Below, in pieces: positions 1 through 6,439 of a stretch of DNA of 24,157 nt. Source of the DNA: Bacillota bacterium (GTDB lineage: Bacteria > Bacillota > Clostridia > Acetivibrionales > DSM-1351); contig JAEZIV010000263.1 in assembly GCA_023436515.1 (NCBI GenBank), forward strand, positions 1-24,157, given 5' to 3'. How positions within the stretch are numbered: the stretch's first letter is position 1; each line of letters starts with the position of its first letter. The notes beneath the pieces are model-generated. The model was given only the letters and a program-made list of their open reading frames with translations. It ran no database searches and had not been told where the DNA came from. Position numbers and translations under genes: made by a program.

Positions 1-27
1 ATTAATGAAATCTTTAAAATTAGTTGA
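1..27 (+). CDS. Possible C-terminal end of the upstream Ech hydrogenase small subunit (partial)
   Basis: Reading frame 1 is open from the window edge and encodes INEIFKIS before a TGA at 25-27. The stop overlaps the first bases of the strong ribosome site that follows. In Ech operons the gene before echD is echC, the small [NiFe] subunit, so this is probably its tail. Eight residues cannot identify a protein. Frame 2 is also open, to a TAA at 47-49, so the assignment is tentative and comes from gene order. Confidence 0.35.
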   Translation: MNEIFKIS

Positions 28-98
28 AGGAGGTACCGGGCCCACTTAATATCTATCACATAGCAGTGAGTGAAATGCTGGGCAAGGGCATATGTATG
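26..98 (+). promoter_or_regulatory. Shine-Dalgarno/hairpin/start element, copy 1 (before echD)
   Basis: AAGGAGGT lies at 27-34, with ACCGG at 35-39. GCCCA (40-44) can pair with TGGGC (79-83), and AAGGGCATATGT (84-95) leads to the ATG at 96. The strong ribosome site is 61 nt from the ATG in linear sequence but only 17 nt away once the hairpin is set aside. If CC (36-37) also pairs with GG (86-87), about 10 nt remain, which is near ideal. The loop is 34 nt and contains a small CTAT/ATAG hairpin at 53-63. The same layout recurs before hypA and before the metallophosphoesterase gene. Pairing is read by eye, not calculated. Confidence 0.75.
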
Positions 99-476
99 AT
101 TGAAAATCTAGTGGAAATTACAGCTGATCAGCTGCTTGGTGAAGTGTCAAGAGCCAAGTACGAGGGCTATAGATTTGTAACTGCATCATGTGCGGATAAT
201 GGTGATGACACTATAGATGTTATATACCATTTTGACAAGGACTATGGAATGAAGAATTTCAAAGTAACTGTTAAAAAGGGCGAGGAAATACCGAGTATTT
301 CAAAAATGATTTTTACAGCTATTCTAGTTGAAAATGAAATGAAGGAACTATTTGGGTTAAATATAACAGGTATAGTTGTTGATTACGGCGGACATATGCT
401 GTTATCAGAGGAGGAATTGGGTTCACCATTCCTCAGACAACAAATAACAATTGAGCAAAGAGGGGGTAAAAAATAA
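96..476 (+). CDS. echD: Ech hydrogenase subunit D (NuoC-like)
   Basis: This is the 126-residue hydrophilic subunit of the membrane-bound energy-converting [NiFe] hydrogenase (ferredoxin:H+ oxidoreductase coupled to ion pumping), related to the 30-kDa NuoC subunit of complex I. The family signature is ENEMKELFGLNITGI, matching the usual E-x-E-x-x-D/E-x-F-G-I core. An upstream TTG at 24 would add 24 residues, but it sits on top of the AAGGAGG ribosome site, so the ATG at 96 (MIENLVEI) is preferred. That choice also gives the usual EchD length. The stop TAA shares one base with the ATG of echE, so the two are translationally coupled. The start is preceded by the unusual hairpin element described separately. 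Confidence 0.9.
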   Translation: MIENLVEITADQLLGEVSRAKYEGYRFVTASCADNGDDTIDVIYHFDKDYGMKNFKVTVKKGEEIPSISKMIFTAILVENEMKELFGLNITGIVVDYGGHMLLSEEELGSPFLRQQITIEQRGGKK

Positions 477-1555
477 TGAGTTCAACAGTAATACCTTTTG
501 GGCCGCAGCATCCAGTGCTCCCCGAACCCCTTCACATCAAGCTGGTTATGGAAGATGAAAATATAGTAGACGCAATTCCTGCTATCGGTTATGTTCACAG
601 AGGTCTTGAAAAGCTTACCGAAACAAAGGAATTTACACAAAACGTATTTGTAGTTGAGAGAGTCTGTGGTATTTGCAGCGTTATGCATGCAATGGCATAT
701 TGCCAGGGAATTGAAGAATTGATGAACATTGAAATCCCTGACAGAGCAAAATTCCTCAGAGTTATATGGGCTGAGCTCCATAGAATGCACAGCCACCTTT
801 TGTGGCTGGGACTGCTGGCAGATGCTTTCGGCTTTGAAAGTCTTTTCATGCAGGTATGGAGAGATAGAGAAAAGGTTATGGATATCATGGAAGAGACCGC
901 CGGTGCCAGAGTTGTTATTTCTGCAAATGCAATTGGTGGTACAAGACGTGACCTTACAAAAGAACAAATGCTTAAGATCAATGTTACCATTGATGAAATA
1001 AAGAAGGATATCGAACAGGTAGAAGCCGTTTTCCTTAACAATTATACTGTTAAGCACAGACTTGTAGGAAGAGGTATCCTCACTAAGGAGGATGCTATAG
1101 AGTTATGTGCTGTAGGACCAATGGCAAGGGCTGCGGGAATTCCTATGGACTTGAGAACAACAGGCTATTCAGCATATGGTCAGCTGGATTTTGAGCCTGT
1201 AATCCACCATGACGGAGATAACTATGCCAGAACCTATGTAAGGCTACATGAGGTATATCAGTCAATAGATCTTATTAAGCAGGCTATTGCTAAGATTCCT
1301 GAGGGTGAGCATATTGTACCTGTCAAGGGTAATCCTCCAAAGGGTGAGGTTATCTCAAGGGTTGAGCAGCCAAGAGGTGAAGTATTGTATTATTTGAGAG
1401 CAAACGGAACAAAGAATCTTGAGAGATTGAGACTCAGAACTCCCACCTTTGCAAACATACCTTCACTGATTAAAATGCTACCGGGCAGTCAGCTGGCAGA
1501 CGTTCCTCTGCTCATTCTGACAATTGACCCATGCATATCCTGTACAGAGAGATAA
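476..1555 (+). CDS. echE: Ech hydrogenase large catalytic subunit E
   Basis: This 359-residue large subunit carries the Ni-Fe active site that makes or uses H2, electronically linked to ferredoxin through the small subunit. The nickel ligands are visible: RVCGIC near the N-terminus (C64, C67) and DPCISCTER at the very end (C353, C356). The chain stops three residues after the last cysteine, with R at the last position. This is the DPCxxCxxR ending of energy-converting hydrogenases, and there is no C-terminal extension for a maturation protease to remove. It overlaps echD by one base and has the ribosome site AGAGGGGG. The length fits the Ech/CooH group, which is shorter than standard uptake hydrogenases. 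HypA and HypB, encoded 4 kb downstream, would insert its nickel. Confidence 0.95.
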   Translation: MSSTVIPFGPQHPVLPEPLHIKLVMEDENIVDAIPAIGYVHRGLEKLTETKEFTQNVFVVERVCGICSVMHAMAYCQGIEELMNIEIPDRAKFLRVIWAELHRMHSHLLWLGLLADAFGFESLFMQVWRDREKVMDIMEETAGARVVISANAIGGTRRDLTKEQMLKINVTIDEIKKDIEQVEAVFLNNYTVKHRLVGRGILTKEDAIELCAVGPMARAAGIPMDLRTTGYSAYGQLDFEPVIHHDGDNYARTYVRLHEVYQSIDLIKQAIAKIPEGEHIVPVKGNPPKGEVISRVEQPRGEVLYYLRANGTKNLERLRLRTPTFANIPSLIKMLPGSQLADVPLLILTIDPCISCTER

Positions 1556-1670
1556 GAGAATTCATTGTAATTTATTTTGTCTGTAGAGAAAAAGAGTGTT
1601 ATGAGGGAAAGCCACGAGTGTCTATGAATTAGTATTTGACTACGTGCTTTGCGCGTGATAGGAGGTCAAC
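1556..1670 (+). other. Structured spacer inside the ech operon, before echF
   Basis: These 115 bases contain no gene, yet they interrupt an otherwise overlapping operon. AATTCAT (1559-1565) can pair with ATGAATT (1624-1630). ACGTGC-TTT-GCGCGT (1642-1656) forms a six-pair hairpin with one G-T pair, ending four bases before the ribosome site AGGAGG (1660-1665) of echF. No T-run follows, so it does not look like a terminator. It may set the EchF level or mark an mRNA processing site; both are inferences. Confidence 0.4.
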
Positions 1671-2042
1671 ATGTTTAAAATGGTTGAAAACGTGTTTAGA
1701 AATTTGGTATCAAAGCCTGCAACCAGAATGTATCCTATTGAAAAAAGAGAGCCCTTTAAGGACTCCAGGGGACATATCGAAGGTTGTGATATAGACAAGT
1801 GCATTTTCTGTGGTATTTGCCAGAGAAAATGTCCGGCAGATGCAATTATTGTTAATAAGGTTGAGAAATCCTGGGAGATTAATCAGTTTAAGTGTGTTAT
1901 ATGTAATGCGTGCGTGGAGGCTTGTCCAAAGAAGTGTATCCTTGCTAGTGCTGAACATAAAACAGCATCAACCAAGAAGGAAAATCTCAAGGTAGTTCAA
2001 GAGGCAAAGCCTGCTGAGGATGCCAATAAGGTTACAGCATAA
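1671..2042 (+). CDS. echF: Ech hydrogenase ferredoxin-like subunit F
   Basis: This 123-residue polyferredoxin subunit passes electrons between soluble ferredoxin and the small/large hydrogenase subunits. Two complete [4Fe-4S] motifs are present: C44, C47, C50, C54 (CIFCGICQRKCP) and C75, C78, C81, C85 (CVICNACVEACP). The N-terminal stretch with PATRMYPIEKREP is typical of NuoI-like/EchF proteins. The C-terminal 30 residues are charged and low in complexity and probably form a flexible tail. The start ATG has a strong AGGAGG eight bases upstream. It is the last gene of the operon, followed 20 bases later by a terminator, and is separated from echE by a 115-base structured spacer. Confidence 0.93.
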   Translation: MFKMVENVFRNLVSKPATRMYPIEKREPFKDSRGHIEGCDIDKCIFCGICQRKCPADAIIVNKVEKSWEINQFKCVICNACVEACPKKCILASAEHKTASTKKENLKVVQEAKPAEDANKVTA

Positions 2043-2059
2043 TATAAACAATCATAAAT

Positions 2060-2110
2060 AAAAAACGGACTGTCTCATAGTAGAAATCTATTGAGGCAGT
2101 CCGTTTTTTG
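2060..2110. terminator. Strong bidirectional terminator after echF
   Basis: CGGACTGTCTCA (2066-2077) pairs over 12 positions with TGAGGCAGTCCG (2092-2103), with one T-G pair. The stem is flanked by AAAAAA on the left and TTTTTT on the right, so it can stop transcription from echF (+) and from the convergent LamG gene (-). Confidence 0.9.
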
Positions 2111-2167
2111 GCAATAAGGCTTATTTTTTTGGTTATAGTCCGAACAATTTAACCCGGTAAATACATT

Positions 2168-3982
2168 TTAATTAACCTTTACAGAAATACTTTGCACCTG
2201 TGATCCGTATTGAATAGTGATTGAAGCGCTCCCTTTACCCACTGCCGTTATTTTGCCTGCGGCAGAGACTTTTACAACAGCCGTATTATTGGATTTATAC
2301 GTGGCAGTTGAAGTGACTGAAAGCTTTTTCAACTCCTCCTTACTTTTTGGAACAGCTTTGGATGGAGCAGTATATAAATGTGTTAAGGCATTAACTGTAA
2401 GCTGAATACTTTGCCCCTTTTTGAGAGTAGCTGAGGTGATTTTCTTATTTGAACTTAAAACCTCAATACTATCTCTCATTTTGAACAGATTATTTACTTC
2501 GGTAGGAGAAAGAGCGTAGTTGTATATTCTAAACTCATCAATTATTCCCTTAAAGAAGAGGCCATCAGTGGTTCCGCCTATCCATAAAGGGCCGGTGGAG
2601 TTGGATATATCTCCTGAAAACTCTGTAGAACTTACAAGCCTTCCGTTTATATACAGCTTTACTGTGTCGTCACCAGATTCGTCCTCGTCCTCGTCTGCTT
2701 TCCCACTGTAGGTCGCAGTATAGTAAAACCATTTTCCGTCTTGCATATCCGTGCTCAGTTCAGTACGGAACTCCTGATTATCTCCCTCCTCGTCAAAGTT
2801 GGACAGAGATAAATGCTGACCGCTGTTCCAATCTACAAGACTATAGGAGGGTTCACCTTTAGACCGGCTCTCACCATACTTGGCAAAAAGAGGTTGGTTT
2901 TTTGTACTTTTCTCTTTGAATACCCACATTCCGAAGGTAAAGCCTCTATCCAGATCGAGAGAATCGCTGTCCTTGACCTCAATATAGCTTGAGCCGCTGA
3001 ATTTTACACCCTTGCCGGCTACTCCATTAACATATTTAAAGTTATTTGCTTTGATGGCCTTCCCATTATTATTGAAACCTGACAAGTCAGATAGATTATC
3101 CTCAAATTTATAATAGGCTACAAGTCTGTCAGGTTTATTTATTAGATCTTTACCTGGAGCTTTACCTGCTACATCATCAAATAAATCCTCAACCTCAGCA
3201 TAATTTAGCGCAGTGTTGTATATCTTCATATCATCCAGTATGCCTTTGAAGTAGTTGTCTACCGTCATGAAATGTCCGAAGCCTATATATAATGGTTGAG
3301 AGGACTTAATCAGTGAAGTGGTAATGGGCTCTCTCTTGACTAAGTCCTTGTCAATATATATACTCATTGTGCTTCCATCATAGGTGAAGGTAAGCATTGA
3401 CCATTTTTGAAGATCCACCTGCTTTGATGAATGAATGTCATCGGCACCGCTTTCGTCACAAAAGGTGATACCCGGTGTCAGCTCCCACCATTCATATATG
3501 CCATAGGGATGGTCTCCGTCGGGATCGGGGTTTTTCATGATGTAAGGAACCCCTCCGTCCATAGTAGGTTTCTTCCTCATATCCTCCTTATAGACCCAAA
3601 ACGAGAAGGTAAACTGATCAGTGAGATCAAGGGAACTTGTGCCTTTGACCGAGATGTAGCTTTTGCCGTCAAGTTTAACTCCCTTGCCATTTACGCCATC
3701 AACAAAAGTTACTCCGTTTTTTCCTCCCACAGGCTGACCATCATTTTTAAAGGTAGAAGAATCCTTTAAATCCCCATCAAACTTCCAATGGGCTACCAAG
3801 CCCTCATTATCATCCAGACTCCCCGCCTTTTCGGAGAGAGTGTCTATCTCCTCGGATAAAGTGGACTCATCGGGCTGGTCTTCATATTCGTCTTCTGCAA
3901 AAACAAGCATCGATGAAGATATGCAGGAGATCAATAGCGTAAGTACTACAATAAGCGCAATAATTTTCCTGTTCTGTTTCAT
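2168..3982 (-). CDS. Secreted two-LamG-domain protein with C-terminal Big_2-like domain
   Basis: This 604-residue exported protein begins at the ATG at 3982, which follows AAGGAGGG. The longer frame upstream lacks a ribosome site. Residues 1-29 form a signal sequence. It can be read as a normal signal peptide cut after VFA, or as a lipoprotein signal with a LISC box (C20). Two concanavalin-like LamG folds follow (about 60-265 and 285-500). Each starts with VA-W/Y-KF-D and ends with a GI-D-D/E-x-x-IYN-AL motif. The end (about 505-604) resembles a bacterial Ig-like Big_2 domain. The second LamG domain has a very acidic loop (DEDEDESGDD), perhaps for calcium. Such proteins usually bind polysaccharides or surface glycans; no catalytic domain is visible. 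The AraC-type gene just upstream on the same strand is a possible regulator. Confidence 0.8.
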   Translation of the reverse strand: MKQNRKIIALIVVLTLLISCISSSMLVFAEDEYEDQPDESTLSEEIDTLSEKAGSLDDNEGLVAHWKFDGDLKDSSTFKNDGQPVGGKNGVTFVDGVNGKGVKLDGKSYISVKGTSSLDLTDQFTFSFWVYKEDMRKKPTMDGGVPYIMKNPDPDGDHPYGIYEWWELTPGITFCDESGADDIHSSKQVDLQKWSMLTFTYDGSTMSIYIDKDLVKREPITTSLIKSSQPLYIGFGHFMTVDNYFKGILDDMKIYNTALNYAEVEDLFDDVAGKAPGKDLINKPDRLVAYYKFEDNLSDLSGFNNNGKAIKANNFKYVNGVAGKGVKFSGSSYIEVKDSDSLDLDRGFTFGMWVFKEKSTKNQPLFAKYGESRSKGEPSYSLVDWNSGQHLSLSNFDEEGDNQEFRTELSTDMQDGKWFYYTATYSGKADEDEDESGDDTVKLYINGRLVSSTEFSGDISNSTGPLWIGGTTDGLFFKGIIDEFRIYNYALSPTEVNNLFKMRDSIEVLSSNKKITSATLKKGQSIQLTVNALTHLYTAPSKAVPKSKEELKKLSVTSTATYKSNNTAVVKVSAAGKITAVGKGSASITIQYGSQVQSISVKVN

Positions 3983-4133
3983 AAAATAAAACCCTCCTTT
4001 GCTAAAACAGCATCTGTACCTTGAACCTATGGTTTTCGTTAATACTGCTATACAGCTAAAGTATAACATTCAGAGAGTTTTATAACTTCGGATTAATTGC
4101 TCATTTATACGGGTTTATTGCTATCGGGCAAGG

Positions 4134-5021
4134 TTAATTGGAGGTGAGCTTGCGGTAATGGGAGGGTAAAATACCAACCTTGCGCTTGAAGACAGAGGAA
4201 AAGTGCTCAAGATTGTTAAACCCGCATCTAAAGCAGATTTCAGTGATTGTGTGTTTATTGATTTTCAGGAGCTCTTTAGACTTTTCAATTTTTATGTCAA
4301 GAAGATAATCATAGGGTGTTTTTCCGGTTGAAGCCTTAAAAACTCTGATAAAATGAAAAGGGCTGAGGTTTGCAGTATTTGCAACCTCCTCGAGAGAAAA
4401 GGACTTATTATAATTATCTCTCATGAAATTTATTGCCTTGTTTATATTGTCCCGGTCTGTATAGCTCTTTTCTGTAATAGGGCTGGGAAGATTGCTTTTT
4501 AGAGTCCTCAGAAGGTTAATTACTACAAGGTTTGTTATATTATTTAAAATGAAGTCCGACCCTGTCTGCCTGTTTCTGGCCTCAAGCATATACATGCTCA
4601 CCAGGCTGTTTAGCTCGGAACTGATTTTTATACCTTCATTTTTAAAGAAAACATTACCTGTGTTACATAGCTGCAGTGATATATCATTAATAAAGTCCTT
4701 GTCAATTTGAAGAGTAAAAAGCCGACAATTAGCCGTAGACCTTGAAAAGCCATGGGATTGTCCTGAATTAATGGGAAACAGCTCTTGGTTATTAAATTTA
4801 AAGGGCTTATTCTCGACCACCGTGTTGTTCATATTAATAATTGGTATTACAAATTCATAGCTGGAGTGAGTATGGGTGCCGCAGGGCATATCAGCAGCGC
4901 GTTTTTGTGACAAGACGGCCATGCCAGTTCCGGTATAGGCTTCAATGGGGCTTTCGCTGTTATCCTCAAGGGAGAAAGGGTAGGGGCCATCCCCCAGTAG
5001 CCTTTTAAGTCTCTTTTCCAT
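4134..5021 (-). CDS. AraC-family transcriptional regulator
   Basis: This 295-residue protein has an N-terminal cupin-like sensing region (about 30-110, with HTHSSYEF) and a C-terminal double helix-turn-helix AraC domain (about 190-290). That domain contains SLEEVANTANLSPFHFIRVF and the typical TEICFRCGFNNLEHFSSVFKR second helix. By analogy with the family it binds a sugar or other small ligand and activates nearby genes. The start ATG follows GAGG. Its terminus lies 151 bases from the start of the LamG gene on the same strand, which makes that gene the obvious candidate target. No operator was recognised. Confidence 0.9.
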   Translation of the reverse strand: MEKRLKRLLGDGPYPFSLEDNSESPIEAYTGTGMAVLSQKRAADMPCGTHTHSSYEFVIPIINMNNTVVENKPFKFNNQELFPINSGQSHGFSRSTANCRLFTLQIDKDFINDISLQLCNTGNVFFKNEGIKISSELNSLVSMYMLEARNRQTGSDFILNNITNLVVINLLRTLKSNLPSPITEKSYTDRDNINKAINFMRDNYNKSFSLEEVANTANLSPFHFIRVFKASTGKTPYDYLLDIKIEKSKELLKINKHTITEICFRCGFNNLEHFSSVFKRKVGILPSHYRKLTSN

Positions 5022-5087
5022 AGTAACCTCACTGTAAGAATTTTAGTACAAGAGTGGAAAACTAAGTTGTGCATGAAAGTCACATAT

Positions 5088-5096
5088 ATTATACCA
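5088..5096 (-). promoter_or_regulatory. Candidate extended -10 promoter for the AraC gene
   Basis: On the minus strand the sequence reads TGGTATAAT, an extended -10 (TGnTATAAT), 67 bases before the AraC start. No good -35 is seen, as is common with extended -10 promoters. The 308-base spacer 5022-5329 contains this site, the opposing hypA promoter candidate and the hypA initiation element, and no gene. Confidence 0.45.
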
Positions 5097-5171
5097 TATT
5101 ATTCCTACACTGGAGTATATGATAGGAACCTTGATAATAATCAGGCATAGGTTTTTAAAATACAGCAAAAG

Positions 5172-5180
5172 TGGTATAAT
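5172..5180 (+). promoter_or_regulatory. Candidate extended -10 promoter for hypAB
   Basis: TGGTATAAT is a perfect extended -10. A consensus -35 is absent (TTTTTA at the right distance). Transcription from here would give a leader of about 140 nt carrying the hypA initiation element. Confidence 0.5.
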
Positions 5181-5262
5181 AAACAGTGTATCGGCAATTT
5201 AATATTCTCCGTGTATTCCGGTCATTATAGGAGAAAAATAAAATTTAATTATCAAGAGAATC

Positions 5263-5332
5263 AAGGAGGTACCTAGCCCGAGTTATTTATGATTTAGAGC
5301 TGTTTTGAAGTCCGGGCAGGGCATAATATATG
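5263..5332 (+). promoter_or_regulatory. Shine-Dalgarno/hairpin/start element, copy 2 (before hypA)
   Basis: AAGGAGGT (5263-5270) is followed by ACCTA. GCCCG (5276-5280) can pair with CGGGC (5313-5317), then AGGGCATAATAT leads to the ATG at 5330. The fifth stem pair is G-C here and A-T in the other two copies, a compensatory change. The parts outside the hairpin are again 5 and 12 nt. A second GGGC at 5319-5322 offers an alternative partner for GCCC. Confidence 0.75.
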
Positions 5333-5671
5333 CATGAATATGCTGTAACACAATCTATGATAAAGCTGGCACTAGATGAAGCAAACCGCGTGGGAGCATT
5401 AAAAATACTTGAGATCCGCCTTGTGATAGGAGATTTGTCAACTATAATAGACGATTCGGTTCAGATGTATTTTGATATAATGAGTGAGGGAACTATAGCG
5501 CAGGGGGCCAAACTTGTATTTAACAGAGTAAAGGCACAGTTTAAATGCAGGGAGTGCGGGGAGGTTTTTGAGAAGCCGCCTCAGGGCTTTGACTGTCCTA
5601 AATGCGGTGGACTTGGAATGCCTACCGACAAGGGCAAGGAGTTCTATATTGAAAGCCTTGAGATTGAGTAA
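5330..5671 (+). CDS. hypA: Hydrogenase maturation nickel metallochaperone HypA
   Basis: This 113-residue HypA delivers Ni2+ to the large subunit of [NiFe] hydrogenase together with HypB. The N-terminal MHE supplies the nickel-binding His2. The structural zinc site is the pair of CxxC motifs C73/C76 and C89/C92 (CRECG and CPKCG). The length is standard. The strong AAGGAGGT lies 60 nt upstream, with the hairpin element in between; the closest ribosome-like sequence is AGGG eight bases further in. hypB follows after 60 bases. The likely client is the Ech hydrogenase encoded upstream, since EchE is the only [NiFe] large subunit in the window. Confidence 0.95.
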   Translation: MHEYAVTQSMIKLALDEANRVGALKILEIRLVIGDLSTIIDDSVQMYFDIMSEGTIAQGAKLVFNRVKAQFKCRECGEVFEKPPQGFDCPKCGGLGMPTDKGKEFYIESLEIE

Positions 5672-5731
5672 AGCATATGAAATACCTGAAACATAAATAA
5701 GAAAGTAAACAGATAAATAATGGAGGTACCT

Positions 5732-6370
5732 ATGGAAATCAAGGTTATGAAAAATATCATGCATGCAAATGACAAGCTTGCAGGGGAAAATAGAAGCTAT
5801 TTTGAGCAAAAGGGCATAAAGGCTGTTAATATAATGGCGTCGCCGGGTTCGGGGAAAACCAGTACCATTTTAAAGCTTATTGAAGCCTTTGGTGACAGGG
5901 CTAGTGTTGGTGTTATAGAAGGAGACATAGCTTCCTCAATAGATGCTGAAAAGATAGAAAAGCTGGGCAAGCCTGTTATTCAAATAAATACGGGCGGAGG
6001 CTGTCATCTGGATGCGAATATGATTAAGGTTGCTGTGGAAAGTCTGAAGCTGCCTGACGGGACAATTTTATTTATTGAGAATGTTGGAAACCTGGTATGC
6101 CCATCCTCCTTTGACCTTGGAGAAAGTATAAAGATGGTTATTGCAAGTGTGCCCGAGGGGCATGACAAGCCATATAAATACACTACTATGTTCGAACTGG
6201 CTGATGTAATTGTTCTAAACAAGACTGACCTCATGCCCTATATCGACTTTGACAGGGATAGCTTTTACAAGGGTGTCAGAGCTCTGAATGAAAAGGCTGA
6301 AATAATTGAAGTCTCTTGCAGGACTGGAGAGGGCGTGGACAAGCTTGCCAGTTGGATGCTGAAAAAATAG
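5732..6370 (+). CDS. hypB: Hydrogenase maturation GTPase HypB
   Basis: This 212-residue GTPase powers nickel insertion into [NiFe] hydrogenase with HypA. It has the P-loop SPGSGKTS (37-44), EGDIASSIDA, the metal-binding GGGCHLDANM (C91, H92), NVGNLVCPSSFDLGE, and NKTDL for guanine recognition. It lacks the histidine-rich N-terminal nickel-storage stretch found in some HypB proteins. A possible ATG at 5720 lies before the ribosome site GGAGG (5725-5729); the ATG at 5732, directly after GGAGGTACCT, is the better start. This ribosome site shares the GGAGGTACC word with the hypA, echD and metallophosphoesterase elements but has no hairpin inserted. The gene is co-directional with hypA and followed by a terminator. 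Confidence 0.95.
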   Translation: MEIKVMKNIMHANDKLAGENRSYFEQKGIKAVNIMASPGSGKTSTILKLIEAFGDRASVGVIEGDIASSIDAEKIEKLGKPVIQINTGGGCHLDANMIKVAVESLKLPDGTILFIENVGNLVCPSSFDLGESIKMVIASVPEGHDKPYKYTTMFELADVIVLNKTDLMPYIDFDRDSFYKGVRALNEKAEIIEVSCRTGEGVDKLASWMLKK

Positions 6371-6382
6371 AAGGCCTTATGA

Positions 6383-6414
6383 AAAAAAGGATTATCTGTG
6401 GATAATCCTTTTTT
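6383..6414. terminator. Bidirectional terminator after hypB
   Basis: AAAAAAGGATTATC and GATAATCCTTTTTT form a perfect stem around a TGTG loop. It serves both hypB (+) and the convergent methionine aminopeptidase gene (-). Confidence 0.9.
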
Positions 6415-6439
6415 AGTACAAAAATTAATTTAAGGCAAA

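Noticed and set aside
32..43. GGTACCGGGCCC resembles a cloning-vector polylinker (KpnI-ApaI)
   Set aside because: The next polylinker sites are absent, and two other native loci have variants of the same motif with a coherent hairpin geometry, so this is genomic.
24..95. TTG start at 24 giving a 150-residue EchD
   Set aside because: It would use the ribosome site itself as coding sequence and adds 24 residues not expected in the family.
482..1057. Long minus-strand frames inside echE
   Set aside because: They lie antisense to a clear hydrogenase large subunit and have no ribosome site or family features; shadows of echE.
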